Assembly (NCBI GenBank): GCA_027858555.1
Contig: JAQICP010000128.1
Location: forward strand, 1 to 8,484
Source: Vallitaleaceae bacterium
GTDB taxonomy: Bacteria > Bacillota > Clostridia > Lachnospirales > Vallitaleaceae
Direction of reading: 5' to 3'
Length of the DNA: 8,484 bases
Shown: positions 1-6,043 of the stretch, one piece after another
Numbering within the stretch: the stretch's first letter is position 1
Layout: every line of letters starts with the position of its first letter
The notes under the pieces: generated by a model
Database searches by the model: none
What the model was told of the DNA's origin: nothing
Seen by the model: only the letters and a program-made list of their open reading frames with translations
Program-made: the position numbers and the translations under genes

Positions 1-742
1 CTGGGTCTAGATTATTTTCTTTGTTATCTTTATTATCCAAATCATAGGTATCTAAATAGATCTTATTAAGTACACCTTCCAAATCATACGGCGTTACAGG
101 CTTATATAAAAACCCATCTATGTTTTGCTCATCTACTGCTGTAAGTACTTCTTCCTTTAGATACGCAGTAACTAGGACTATCTTGGTTTTATGAGCACGA
201 TCTAGCGCCATGATTTTTTCTGAAGCTTCTATGCCATTCATGGTTGCCATCTTCCAGTCCATGAAAATAATATCATATTGATTATCAGCTTGTTCATATA
301 GATCTACAGCTTCTTCACCAGAAAAACATATATCTATATCTGATGTATATAGACCTAAGTAGTATCCTAACACGTCACATGCAGTTTGACTATCATCAAC
401 AATCATTGCTCTAAAATTATGAAATGAAGGTCGTCTAGGCTCAACCTGATAGTTAGAATTATACTTGAAAGGTAAGGTTAAATAAAAATCACTACCTACA
501 TTCTTCTGGCTTGTTACTTCTATAGTCCCACTCATAAGTTCAGTTAATTGTTTAGATATCGATAGACCAAGTCCAGTACCGCCATAGCTTCTTGTGGTAT
601 CAGATTCTACTTGAGTGAATTGTTTAAACAACTTACCTAATTCTGTTTGGGTTAACCCTATTCCTGTATCTTTAATATTAAACTTAATCACCACGCTATC
701 ATCATTTTTTTTGATAAGACTTCCGCTGAGAAAGTTGCTTAT
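1..742 (-). pseudogene. 3' fragment of a hybrid sensor histidine kinase (HATPase end plus receiver), truncated at its 5' side, runs off the left edge
   Basis: The frame is open from an in-frame TGA at 743-745 to the window edge. It begins inside a HATPase_c domain: the G1 box DTGIGL lies at 653-670, followed by an F-box-like stretch (KLFKQFT) and the G2 box GGTGLGL at 563-583. After a short linker comes a receiver domain with the acidic pair in IVDDS, the phospho-acceptor Asp in MDWKM (codon 257-259), a Thr in LVTA and the conserved Lys in YKP. This is the usual C-terminal order of a BarA/ArcB-like hybrid kinase. The HisKA dimerisation helix, the phospho-accepting His and the ATPase N-box are missing, and no plausible start codon precedes the ATPase. 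It therefore cannot act as a kinase, although the receiver alone could fold. The 3' end lies outside the window, where an Hpt or second receiver domain may follow. Confidence 0.85.
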
Positions 743-891
743 TCACAAAAAGAATCTCCCTTTGATTATTAAGAATAATCATATATATTAATACCCTCTC
801 GTATTTCTACTACTAAATCATCCTCAAGAATCATATTCTGCTGTCTTATGAGTTCTTTGTTTCCTGTCCTGTTTTTTATAATTTCAACCAT
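726..891 (-). pseudogene. probable 5' remnant of the same or a related sensor kinase (helix plus start of a PAS domain, frameshifted)
   Basis: An ATG at 889-891 opens 40 codons ending in EGINIYDYS-stop (stop 769-771). Moving one base on around 774-777 gives a second frame reading ILNNQREILFVNKQLSQ. Joined, the two pieces resemble the start of a PAS domain (typical pattern: egIyiyD, then reIlfvNK) preceded by a charged helix. The strand and order (PAS, then ATPase, then receiver) are what a hybrid kinase would have. I infer that one kinase gene lost its middle (rest of PAS, HisKA, N-box) near 725-745 and also took a frameshift. PAS sequences are divergent, so the assignment rests on a short motif and is uncertain. 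The piece could instead belong to another sensor protein. Confidence 0.4.
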
Positions 892-900
892 GCTTAATAA

Positions 901-1095
901 TTACCATTCTATATAGCTTGCGTATTCTTTTATAATGTAATTGAGAATTTCCTGTTTACCCTCATATAGACTATACAATGCAGGCTCAGATACGTTTTGT
1001 AGCTTAGTCAAATTGTTAGTGGTCACACCACTAACAATTTCATTATCAAGTAATTCTATTGCACTGATCAGAATTTTTTCTTTGCAGTTTATCAT
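901..1095 (-). pseudogene. TetR/AcrR-family regulator, N-terminal DNA-binding half only
   Basis: The 64 codons match the TetR N-terminal domain. Helix 1 is KEKILISAIELL, GVTTNNLTKLQNVSEPALYSLY is the helix-turn-helix with its usual GVT and VS-x-x-x-LY landmarks, and GKQEILNYIIKEYA is the start of helix 4. TetR proteins normally run to about 180-220 residues with a ligand-binding dimerisation domain. Here a TAA follows W64, and the sequence after it (kinase-like remnant) shows no TetR C-terminal domain. Without that domain dimerisation and ligand control should fail, so I call it a truncated pseudogene. The start looks genuine: GGGGTG lies five bases before the ATG. Upstream are a promoter candidate and a perfect palindrome of the kind TetR proteins bind, so the control region has outlived the gene. 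A very small HTH-only repressor is less likely. Confidence 0.65.
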
Positions 1096-1106
1096 AAAAT
1101 CACCCC

Positions 1107-1126
1107 ATTAGTTAGCTCTAACTAAT
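1107..1126. promoter_or_regulatory. palindromic operator candidate in front of the TetR remnant
   Basis: Read on the minus strand, the arm ATTAGTTAG is followed by AG and then CTAACTAAT: a perfect inverted repeat with 9-bp arms and a 2-bp centre. It lies between the -10 candidate (1135-1140) and the Shine-Dalgarno site (1101-1106), so it would overlap the transcription start. This size, symmetry and position are typical of an autoregulatory TetR operator. The sequence is certain; binding is inferred. Confidence 0.6.
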
Positions 1127-1134
1127 TCATTTCA

Positions 1135-1164
1135 CATATAGCCACATACTGTAAATAGTATCAA
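1135..1164 (-). promoter_or_regulatory. promoter candidate for the TetR remnant
   Basis: A -35 TTGATA (1159-1164) lies 18 bases before a -10 TATATG (1135-1140). Transcription would begin about seven bases further on, within or next to the palindrome at 1107-1126. The -35 is good, the -10 mediocre. Confidence 0.4.
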
Positions 1165-1206
1165 ATAACTGGGTCTTAATCCTTTACCAGATTCACTTTG
1201 ATTTTA

Positions 1207-1222
1207 CTCAGATATATCTGAG
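1207..1222. repeat. 16-bp perfect palindrome
   Basis: CTCAGATATATCTGAG is fully self-complementary. It lies just past the stop of the ATPase remnant (minus strand). There is no U-run, so it is not an intrinsic terminator. Its role is unknown; it could be a protein-binding site or chance in AT-rich DNA. Confidence 0.3.
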
Positions 1223-1229
1223 AATCTTT

Positions 1230-1445
1230 TCACTTAATTGAGTCGAGCGCATGGATATTGATTGCATCTGTTGATACCCTTCTACCAACACTCTCAAAAA
1301 AGGAGGCAATTGACCTTATCGATAATATTTGTGATGTATTCATGACCACATATTCAACAATACAGTTAAGATATCCTGTTCTCAGCTTCACTTGCGTTGC
1401 AAAACAATTAGTGTGCTTGCGAATATAAAAGTGAGGCTGATACAC
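1230..1445 (-). pseudogene. probable remnant of an AAA ATPase with DUF4143-type C-terminal region
   Basis: This is an open stretch of 71 codons. Its central part (L-N-C-I-V-E-Y-V-V-M-N, then ILSIRSIASFFESVGRRVSTDAI, then ALDSI) resembles the winged-helix segment after the ATPase core of DUF4143-type ATP-binding proteins, where a helix ending in N is followed by S-x-x-x-I-x-x-F-x-x-S-x-GR-x-VS-x-x-TI and a leucine-rich helix. These proteins are usually about 400 residues, so most of the gene would be missing on both sides: no Walker motifs and no DUF4143 nuclease-like domain. The only start is a GTG with no clear ribosome binding site, and no continuation is seen downstream. The family call is from memory of the pattern and is moderate at best. 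The alternative is a random open frame. Confidence 0.4.
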
Positions 1446-1520
1446 ACGTCCTGCTATGGATTCTCAACTCTCTATTCTTTCTTTCATCAATCCGTATCTA
1501 TCTAGCTAATCAAATTCATC

Positions 1521-3953
1521 TCAATGAGGTAGATACTTCTCAAGCATTTCACCTAATTCATGTTCTTTATATGGCTTACGTATGCTATCTGTAAATCCAA
1601 AATCCCTAGGTCTTGCTATAGTTAGGTCTTCAGAAAATCCACTTGAAACAAAAACCGGTGTATCAGGGAATATATCTTTAAACCCTTTGATTGTTTCTTT
1701 CCCTCCCATACCACCAGGTATAGTCAGGTCAAAGATGGCAGCTCTAATTGAATCCCCTTGTGATTTAATTAGGGCACTTTCCTCTAACGCTTCTTCTCCA
1801 TTTACTGCTAAAAGCACCTGGTAACCCATTCGAATTAGCATCTTTGCTAGAATCTCTCTCATAAAATCTTCATCATCTATGATTAAAATAGTCCCAAAGC
1901 CTTTATGGCCTCTAACAATTGTTATGTCATCAATTCCTTCTGCATTCTCAGATGCAGGTAGATAGATATGAAAGGAACTGCCTTTTCCAATCTCAGATTC
2001 TACTTCTATATACCCATCATGTTTTTGAATAATTGAATAGCACGTAGCCAGTCCTAGGCCATTGCCCTTTTGCTTTGTACTAAAGAATGGATCGAATATA
2101 CTTTTTAGAGTTTCCTGGCTTATGCCTGCCCCTTCATCCTTAATAGTAATTTCGATATATTTGCCACTGGGGATTGTGATTGCTTCTTCATCACTTAAAT
2201 ACTTATTATTCGCGACTATAGTCACAGTTCCTCCAAGAGGCATCGCTTGCATAGCATTAATCAGCATATTATCTATTACTTGGCCTATTTGATTCTCATC
2301 AAAATCACACAACCAAAGGTCTTTTGCGATTATAAACTCACTATTGACATTAGATCCAGACAAAACAAAAGTTACAGTATCTTTTATAAAAAGACCTAAC
2401 TGACCAGTCCTTCGTTTTGGTACACCGCCTTTTGAAAAGGTAAGTAATTGTTGGGTAAGGTCTTTTGCTCTATCGAATACGGATAAAGCTTTATCCAAGT
2501 ATTGTGTAGCACGCTCGCAATCTTCACTTGCCATTCTAGCCATATCAATATAACCAAAAATGCCACCTAATAGATTATTGAAATCATGTGCAATTCCACC
2601 AGCTAATATACCAAGTGAATCTAGTTTATCAATTCTCTGCATATTACTTAACAATTTTTGTTTCTCTGTCATATCTCTAAACACAAGAACCACACCGATT
2701 ATCTCACTACCTTTATCTCGTATAGGAGCGCCACTATCAGCGATAGCTCTTTCACTTCCATCTTTTGATATAAGTAAGGTATGATTGGCTAATTCGATTA
2801 TCCCCCCAGTTGTGAGTACCTTTTGAACAGGGTTTTCATGTGTTAACCTAGTGCTTTCATTGATAATATTAAAAATCGTAGTAATTGGCATGCCCATAGC
2901 TTCATCTTGGCTCCACCCTGTTAGCTTCTCAGCCACTCGGTTCATAATCAACACTTTGCCTTCTATATCCGTCGTAATAACACCATCACCAATACTACGT
3001 AAAGTGACAGCTAATTGTTCTTTTTCTTCTGCGATTGCTTTTTCAGCTAATTGCCGCTCTGTAATGTCAATAAAACTAATAACAACTTCTGTCAACTTTC
3101 CTTCTACATCAAAAAAGGGGAATCCATTTATAGTTACCCATACTATATTTTTTGAGTTAGGGTGGCATATACCTAATACTTGGTTTTTTAATGGGGTTTT
3201 ATGAGTTACAATATAATTTACAGGATACGCTTCTAGTGGTAGTGGCGTCATATCTTCTTTTATAAACTGCCATGCTGGATCAGTAGCTTTCTTACCTCTC
3301 ATCTGATCTTCAGTTAATCCAAGTAATTTAGATGCTTGATGATTACTAAGAATAATCTGACTATCTGGACCATGAACAACAACACCTGCACCTAAATTAT
3401 CGATTAACCCTCTATACCGTTGTTCTCTGTTATGTTGTTCTAACTTTTCAAGGGTCAACTCTGAAATCATCAGTATTATATTAATCAAAAACTGCATCAC
3501 ATCTTCAACTTTTTCTTCTGAAACTACGGGCACTTTTTCGAGAGCTTTAAGATAGCTAGTCTCGTCAAAACCATATTGGTTGGCCTGTTTTTTGAAGAAA
3601 GAAACATCTGGTTCTTCAAAAAAGAACTGCCCTGAAAAAAGATTAGCAATATGCTCCCCTTTAATAATAATCGGAACGGCTACATCAACTAAACCATTAA
3701 AGCATTTGTAAGCATGATATTTTTCCCCACTCTTCATTTGATTTGCGAGTACAGTATCACTAACTCTACAGTTTTGTGCAGTTTCAGAATTAACTCTATG
3801 AAACTCAGTACAGATATGCCTCCATCCTGATTGAGACAACACATTACCTTCAATATCAAGAATCGCCGTCACAAATCCCGTTGCCTGGTTAAATCCCTCT
3901 AACAACATATTGACCTTTTCAAAATCGACAAAATTTATGATTTTAGATTGCAT
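1521..3953 (-). CDS. PocR-PAS-PAS hybrid sensor histidine kinase with C-terminal receiver
   Basis: This is a soluble 810-residue kinase with no membrane segment. Residues ~7-175 form a PocR sensory domain with its conserved cysteines C48, C62 and C84 and the GLVDVAVPI...GQ core; this family is predicted to sense small hydrocarbon-type ligands. PAS domains lie at ~178-305 and ~310-435, each ending in a D-I/M-TE motif. HisKA carries the phospho-accepting H456 in AHDFNNLL. The ATPase has its N-box around N562-N566, G1 DEGAGI (606-611), an F-box and G2 GNGLGL (630-635). The receiver has acidic D693/D694, phospho-acceptor D742, S770 and K793. All catalytic residues are present. I start at the ATG at 3951-3953 (MQSKII), six codons inside the longest frame, whose own start is TTG, because GGAGG lies exactly six bases before it. 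No response regulator is adjacent, so its output partner is unknown. Confidence 0.93.
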   Translation of the reverse strand: MQSKIINFVDFEKVNMLLEGFNQATGFVTAILDIEGNVLSQSGWRHICTEFHRVNSETAQNCRVSDTVLANQMKSGEKYHAYKCFNGLVDVAVPIIIKGEHIANLFSGQFFFEEPDVSFFKKQANQYGFDETSYLKALEKVPVVSEEKVEDVMQFLINIILMISELTLEKLEQHNREQRYRGLIDNLGAGVVVHGPDSQIILSNHQASKLLGLTEDQMRGKKATDPAWQFIKEDMTPLPLEAYPVNYIVTHKTPLKNQVLGICHPNSKNIVWVTINGFPFFDVEGKLTEVVISFIDITERQLAEKAIAEEKEQLAVTLRSIGDGVITTDIEGKVLIMNRVAEKLTGWSQDEAMGMPITTIFNIINESTRLTHENPVQKVLTTGGIIELANHTLLISKDGSERAIADSGAPIRDKGSEIIGVVLVFRDMTEKQKLLSNMQRIDKLDSLGILAGGIAHDFNNLLGGIFGYIDMARMASEDCERATQYLDKALSVFDRAKDLTQQLLTFSKGGVPKRRTGQLGLFIKDTVTFVLSGSNVNSEFIIAKDLWLCDFDENQIGQVIDNMLINAMQAMPLGGTVTIVANNKYLSDEEAITIPSGKYIEITIKDEGAGISQETLKSIFDPFFSTKQKGNGLGLATCYSIIQKHDGYIEVESEIGKGSSFHIYLPASENAEGIDDITIVRGHKGFGTILIIDDEDFMREILAKMLIRMGYQVLLAVNGEEALEESALIKSQGDSIRAAIFDLTIPGGMGGKETIKGFKDIFPDTPVFVSSGFSEDLTIARPRDFGFTDSIRKPYKEHELGEMLEKYLPH

Positions 3954-3959
3954 CTCTTG

Positions 3960-3964
3960 CCTCC
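3960..3964 (-). promoter_or_regulatory. Shine-Dalgarno GGAGG that fixes the kinase start
   Basis: GGAGG is followed by CAAGAG and the ATG at 3951-3953, an ideal spacing. The upstream in-frame TTG (3969-3971) lies before this site and has no good Shine-Dalgarno of its own, so the ATG is preferred. Confidence 0.8.
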
Positions 3965-3991
3965 ATTCCAACTACCCCAAGGTTTTTCACC

Positions 3992-4020
3992 ATTATATGC
4001 ATCTTAAATTCCAAGTGTAA
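3992..4020 (-). promoter_or_regulatory. promoter candidate for the PocR hybrid kinase
   Basis: A perfect -10 TATAAT (3992-3997) lies about 39 bases before the start codon. Seventeen bases upstream is TTACAC (4015-4020), a poor -35, so it may need an activator or be weak. Confidence 0.4.
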
Positions 4021-4195
4021 TTTTCATATGCAAATATTTATTAAACTCTGTGCGTTTTTCACAGTGTATAGTTTGTTTTTTTGATTAATCTACTTTATAC
4101 GCCAAGCATTTTCATACACTGCCTTGTAAGGATAGTTTTCTGACAGCTTCATAATCTCATACCTAGCCATTTTGACAATCTCGTTATGTTAGCAA

Positions 4196-4209
4196 GAAAT
4201 ACGTATTTC
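4196..4209. repeat. 14-bp perfect palindrome, operator candidate
   Basis: GAAATACGTATTTC is fully self-complementary and lies about 30 bases downstream (minus-strand sense) of the extended -10 at 4241-4246. It could be an operator for the longer kinase transcript. No regulator is known. Confidence 0.3.
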
Positions 4210-4240
4210 AATCGAAAAGTCTTACATAAAATATATATCA

Positions 4241-4249
4241 AGTATACCA
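4241..4249 (-). promoter_or_regulatory. extended -10 promoter candidate
   Basis: Read on the minus strand, TGGTATACT fits the TGnTATAAT extended -10 pattern with one mismatch. No -35 hexamer is evident, which extended -10 promoters can tolerate. It would drive a long leader toward the kinase. Confidence 0.3.
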
Positions 4250-4310
4250 CAAATCATATTTTACTTACTATGCGATTGATTATTAGGAAATCCAACCTAT
4301 TACAGGGCCT

Positions 4311-4341
4311 AAAAATCAGTTGATTATATGTGTCTACTGAA
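4311..4341 (-). terminator. weak terminator candidate after the ABC-F gene
   Basis: Minus-strand TCAGT and ACTGA (outer arms, 4316-4341), with a short inner GA/TC extension, are followed by five U (4311-4315). The stem is AT-rich with one mismatch, so termination would be inefficient. It lies 17 bases past the ABC-F stop. Confidence 0.35.
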
Positions 4342-4358
4342 TAATACTTCTACATTAT

Positions 4359-5738
4359 TTATCGCATGTGAATAGCAAGATTTTTTATTTCATACACCCA
4401 ATCTGCCAACTCATTGCCGAATGCTCGATCATGGGTAACAAATAGAATCGCACCTTCATAATGCTTTAGTGCTTCTAGCATGACATGCCTTGTTTCTATA
4501 TCCAGATAATTAGTAGGCTCATCTAATATTAAAAGGTTTATATCAGAAAGTAATATCTTAGCAAATGCCACCTTATCCAATTCTCCACCACTCAGTATGT
4601 TGATTGCCTTATAAACGTCATCTCTTCTAAATAGCATATTCCCTAGAATTGTCCGAATATCCTGCTCACCTCTAGAACTGGTATCCATCACATTTTCTAG
4701 GATGGTTGCCTCATAATTCAAATGCTCAAGTTTTTGATCAAAAAAACCGATTTTTAGATTTCGGGCCAGATTGACATGCTCATCTTTTTCAATAATCATT
4801 TTAAGAAAAGTGCTCTTGCCACTGCCATTACACCCTTGAAGCCATATTTTTTGATAATTTTCCATCTTGAACCTTGCATTGTTAAAAATCATACGCGAAC
4901 CAAATTGCACCGATAATGCATAAACATCGATTAATAGCTGGCTATGAATGCTTACTTCACTTAGTACTTCTATCCTCACCTCTTTTGCTATAAAAGGTTT
5001 TTCAATAATTGTCAATTGACTCAGCCTTGATTCAATGGATTTGCCATGTGCTTCAATTTTAGAACGTCTTTCACCCGCTTCTCTTTTGTGAAGTCTGGCC
5101 TCGGAGTTCCCCATTCTTGATGGTGCCTTCTTTATCTTTTTAGCTTTTCTTTTAACATTTTTTATACCCTTAGATAGTTTTGCCCGCTCTGCTAAATAGC
5201 TTTCATAATTGTCTTGTGCACTAGATTTATCATTTTCAATTCTATGCTTATAAGTCTCATAATCCATACTGTAGGTCTTGATTTCATTATGCTCAATTGC
5301 CATGATTTTATTGCATACACTTGCAAGCAACCCCTCATCATGACTGATAATGATACTAGTTTTAACCCTAGTTAATTGACGTTCTAGATGCATGATACTG
5401 TCCATATCCAGGTTTGATGTTGGTTCATCTAGTATAAGTATATCTGCCTGGGCTCTTAAGGCTTTGTAAATCTTATCCTTTGTATATTCTCCTCCACTTC
5501 TTGTACCGCTTAGCATATATGCCAACTGGGGCATGCAACTAAGGGTGCAATGCGTATCAATGACACCCTTATAATCCATATCATATCCCATGAGCATATT
5601 AAGTAGTGTTGTCTTCCCTGATCCATTTTTGCCAACTAATCCGATTCGATCCCCTTCATATATCTGAATTGCGACATCTTCAAAAATATTTTTAGAATCA
5701 ATGGTTTTAGTTACATCTGTCACATTAATCATTAACAT
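4359..5738 (-). CDS. ABC-F ribosomal protection (antibiotic resistance) protein, Vga/VmlR-like
   Basis: This cytosolic protein of 459 residues has two ABC domains and no transmembrane part. Domain 1 has Walker A GKNGSGKTT (36-44), Q71, signature RSGGE (80-84), Walker B ILILDEP (D104, E105) and H133. The short gap between Walker A and signature, and the wording of the signature region, resemble Vga and VmlR. The inter-domain linker (about 172-250) is lysine- and arginine-rich and contains APSRMGNSEARLHK, as expected for the arm that reaches toward the ribosomal peptidyl-transferase centre. Domain 2 has Walker A GCNGSGKST (302-310), LSGGE (382-386), LLILDEP (D406, E407) and H436. Family members dislodge lincosamides, pleuromutilins and streptogramin A from ribosomes; this spectrum is family knowledge, not shown here. 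It lacks the C-terminal extension of Vga(A) and VmlR and ends soon after domain 2. AGGAGG lies seven bases before the ATG, inside the attenuator hairpin. Confidence 0.93.
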   Translation of the reverse strand: MLMINVTDVTKTIDSKNIFEDVAIQIYEGDRIGLVGKNGSGKTTLLNMLMGYDMDYKGVIDTHCTLSCMPQLAYMLSGTRSGGEYTKDKIYKALRAQADILILDEPTSNLDMDSIMHLERQLTRVKTSIIISHDEGLLASVCNKIMAIEHNEIKTYSMDYETYKHRIENDKSSAQDNYESYLAERAKLSKGIKNVKRKAKKIKKAPSRMGNSEARLHKREAGERRSKIEAHGKSIESRLSQLTIIEKPFIAKEVRIEVLSEVSIHSQLLIDVYALSVQFGSRMIFNNARFKMENYQKIWLQGCNGSGKSTFLKMIIEKDEHVNLARNLKIGFFDQKLEHLNYEATILENVMDTSSRGEQDIRTILGNMLFRRDDVYKAINILSGGELDKVAFAKILLSDINLLILDEPTNYLDIETRHVMLEALKHYEGAILFVTHDRAFGNELADWVYEIKNLAIHMR

Positions 5739-5764
5739 AAAAAAACCTCCTGCATGACAGAAGG
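5739..5764 (-). terminator. intrinsic terminator (attenuator) overlapping the ABC-F ribosome binding site
   Basis: On the minus strand CCTTCTG (5758-5764) pairs with CAGGAGG (5746-5752): seven pairs, one of them G-U, with a five-base loop TCATG. A run of seven U (5739-5745) follows and the ABC-F ATG is the very next codon. The 3' arm contains AGGAGG, so the same hairpin would both end transcription and mask the ribosome binding site. A terminator directly ahead of a gene, rather than after one, marks attenuation. Confidence 0.8.
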
Positions 5765-5941
5765 ATTCATCCTCTATATATTAACCATATTGCCCTTAGG
5801 CAAACATTCATATGCATCAATTTATCGGCAACTTTGGTCAACGACAAAAAGTGATACAAGTTCATAACTTCGGTTATAGGCAGACTAATCCTTCTTGTAA
5901 TGTATGGTAATACATATAGCATTATCATATTAATAGAAAAA

Positions 5942-5956
5942 TTAGTTATTTATCAT
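5942..5956 (-). CDS. four-residue leader peptide ORF (M-I-N-N)
   Basis: ATG ATA AAT AAC TAA begins about 30 bases after the predicted transcription start. AAAGGGATAGG lies upstream, with AGG seven bases before the ATG. Its last codons and stop fall inside attenuator segment 1 (5935-5946), so a ribosome held on this ORF would cover segment 1 and block the 1:2 pairing. That position is the main reason to believe in so short an ORF. It is a candidate sensor of ribosome-targeting drugs. No peptide is proven, and the ribosome binding site is only fair. Confidence 0.5.
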   Translation of the reverse strand: MINN

Positions 5957-5991
5957 CTGCGTACCTATCCCTTTCGTTTATATTAATCAAT

Positions 5992-6020
5992 AACATAACA
6001 AAAATGCCGTTTCAAGTCAA
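5992..6020 (-). promoter_or_regulatory. promoter of the ABC-F leader
   Basis: A -35 TTGACT (6015-6020) is followed by exactly 17 bases and a -10 TATGTT (5992-5997). The start of transcription would be near 5985. The promoter lies just past the stop of the GGDEF-EAL gene, which has no evident terminator, so some read-through from that gene into the leader is possible. Confidence 0.6.
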
Positions 6021-6043
6021 CAGTTTGTATAAGCAAGAAATAT

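Larger units (their letters stand above)
3972..4358. other. intergenic region between the kinase and the ABC-F gene, no supported gene
   Basis: This 387-base stretch holds the kinase promoter candidate, an extended -10 and a palindrome (listed separately). It also holds one short minus-strand frame at 4090-4170 (26 codons, MARYEIMKLSENYPYKAVYE...), which lacks a good ribosome binding site and resembles nothing I recognise. No RNA gene or mobile element is visible. If transcription starts at the extended -10, the kinase has a leader of about 280 bases. Confidence 0.6.
5739..5985 (-). promoter_or_regulatory. ribosome-dependent attenuator leader of the ABC-F gene
   Basis: The leader is about 245 bases with mutually exclusive pairings (coordinates on the plus strand). 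Segment 1 (5935-5946, RNA ACUAAUUUUUCU) pairs over all 12 positions, two of them G-U, with segment 2 (5884-5895, AGAAGGAUUAGU). The first nine bases of segment 2 (5887-5895) pair perfectly with segment 3 (5759-5767, AAUCCUUCU). Segment 3 includes most of the 5' arm of the terminator. With 1:2 formed, segment 3 is free to make the terminator; with segment 1 occupied by a ribosome, 2:3 forms and the gene is transcribed and its ribosome site opened. Small local hairpins lie between: 5900-5915 (6-bp stem), 5864-5877 (5-bp stem, CGAA loop) and 5790-5803 (5-bp stem). Known ABC-F genes such as vmlR use comparable attenuation; the mechanism here is inferred. Confidence 0.75.

Noticed and set aside
1582..3204. 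Several plus-strand open frames of 74-117 codons within the kinase region, and similar ones within the GGDEF-EAL gene.
   Set aside because: They lie antisense to well-supported genes, have low-complexity translations without domain motifs, and lack ribosome binding sites.
4048..4082. CTGTG/CACAG hairpin with a distant run of T on the plus strand, terminator-like.
   Set aside because: The stem is only five pairs, the T-run starts 11 bases after it, and no plus-strand gene lies upstream.
4090..4170. 26-codon minus-strand ORF between the kinase and the ABC-F gene.
   Set aside because: There is no good ribosome binding site and no recognisable similarity; it is probably chance or an unidentifiable remnant.
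5732..5770. A 12-codon minus-strand frame (MNPSVMQEVFLC) through the terminator, overlapping the ABC-F start.
   Set aside because: GAGG directly abuts its ATG, too close for a ribosome binding site, and the frame arises from the terminator sequence itself.
5767..5928. A 53-codon minus-strand frame inside the ABC-F leader (MIMLYVLPYITRR...).
   Set aside because: It has no Shine-Dalgarno site and lies across the pairing segments. The short ORF at 5942-5956 has a better site and position as the leader peptide.
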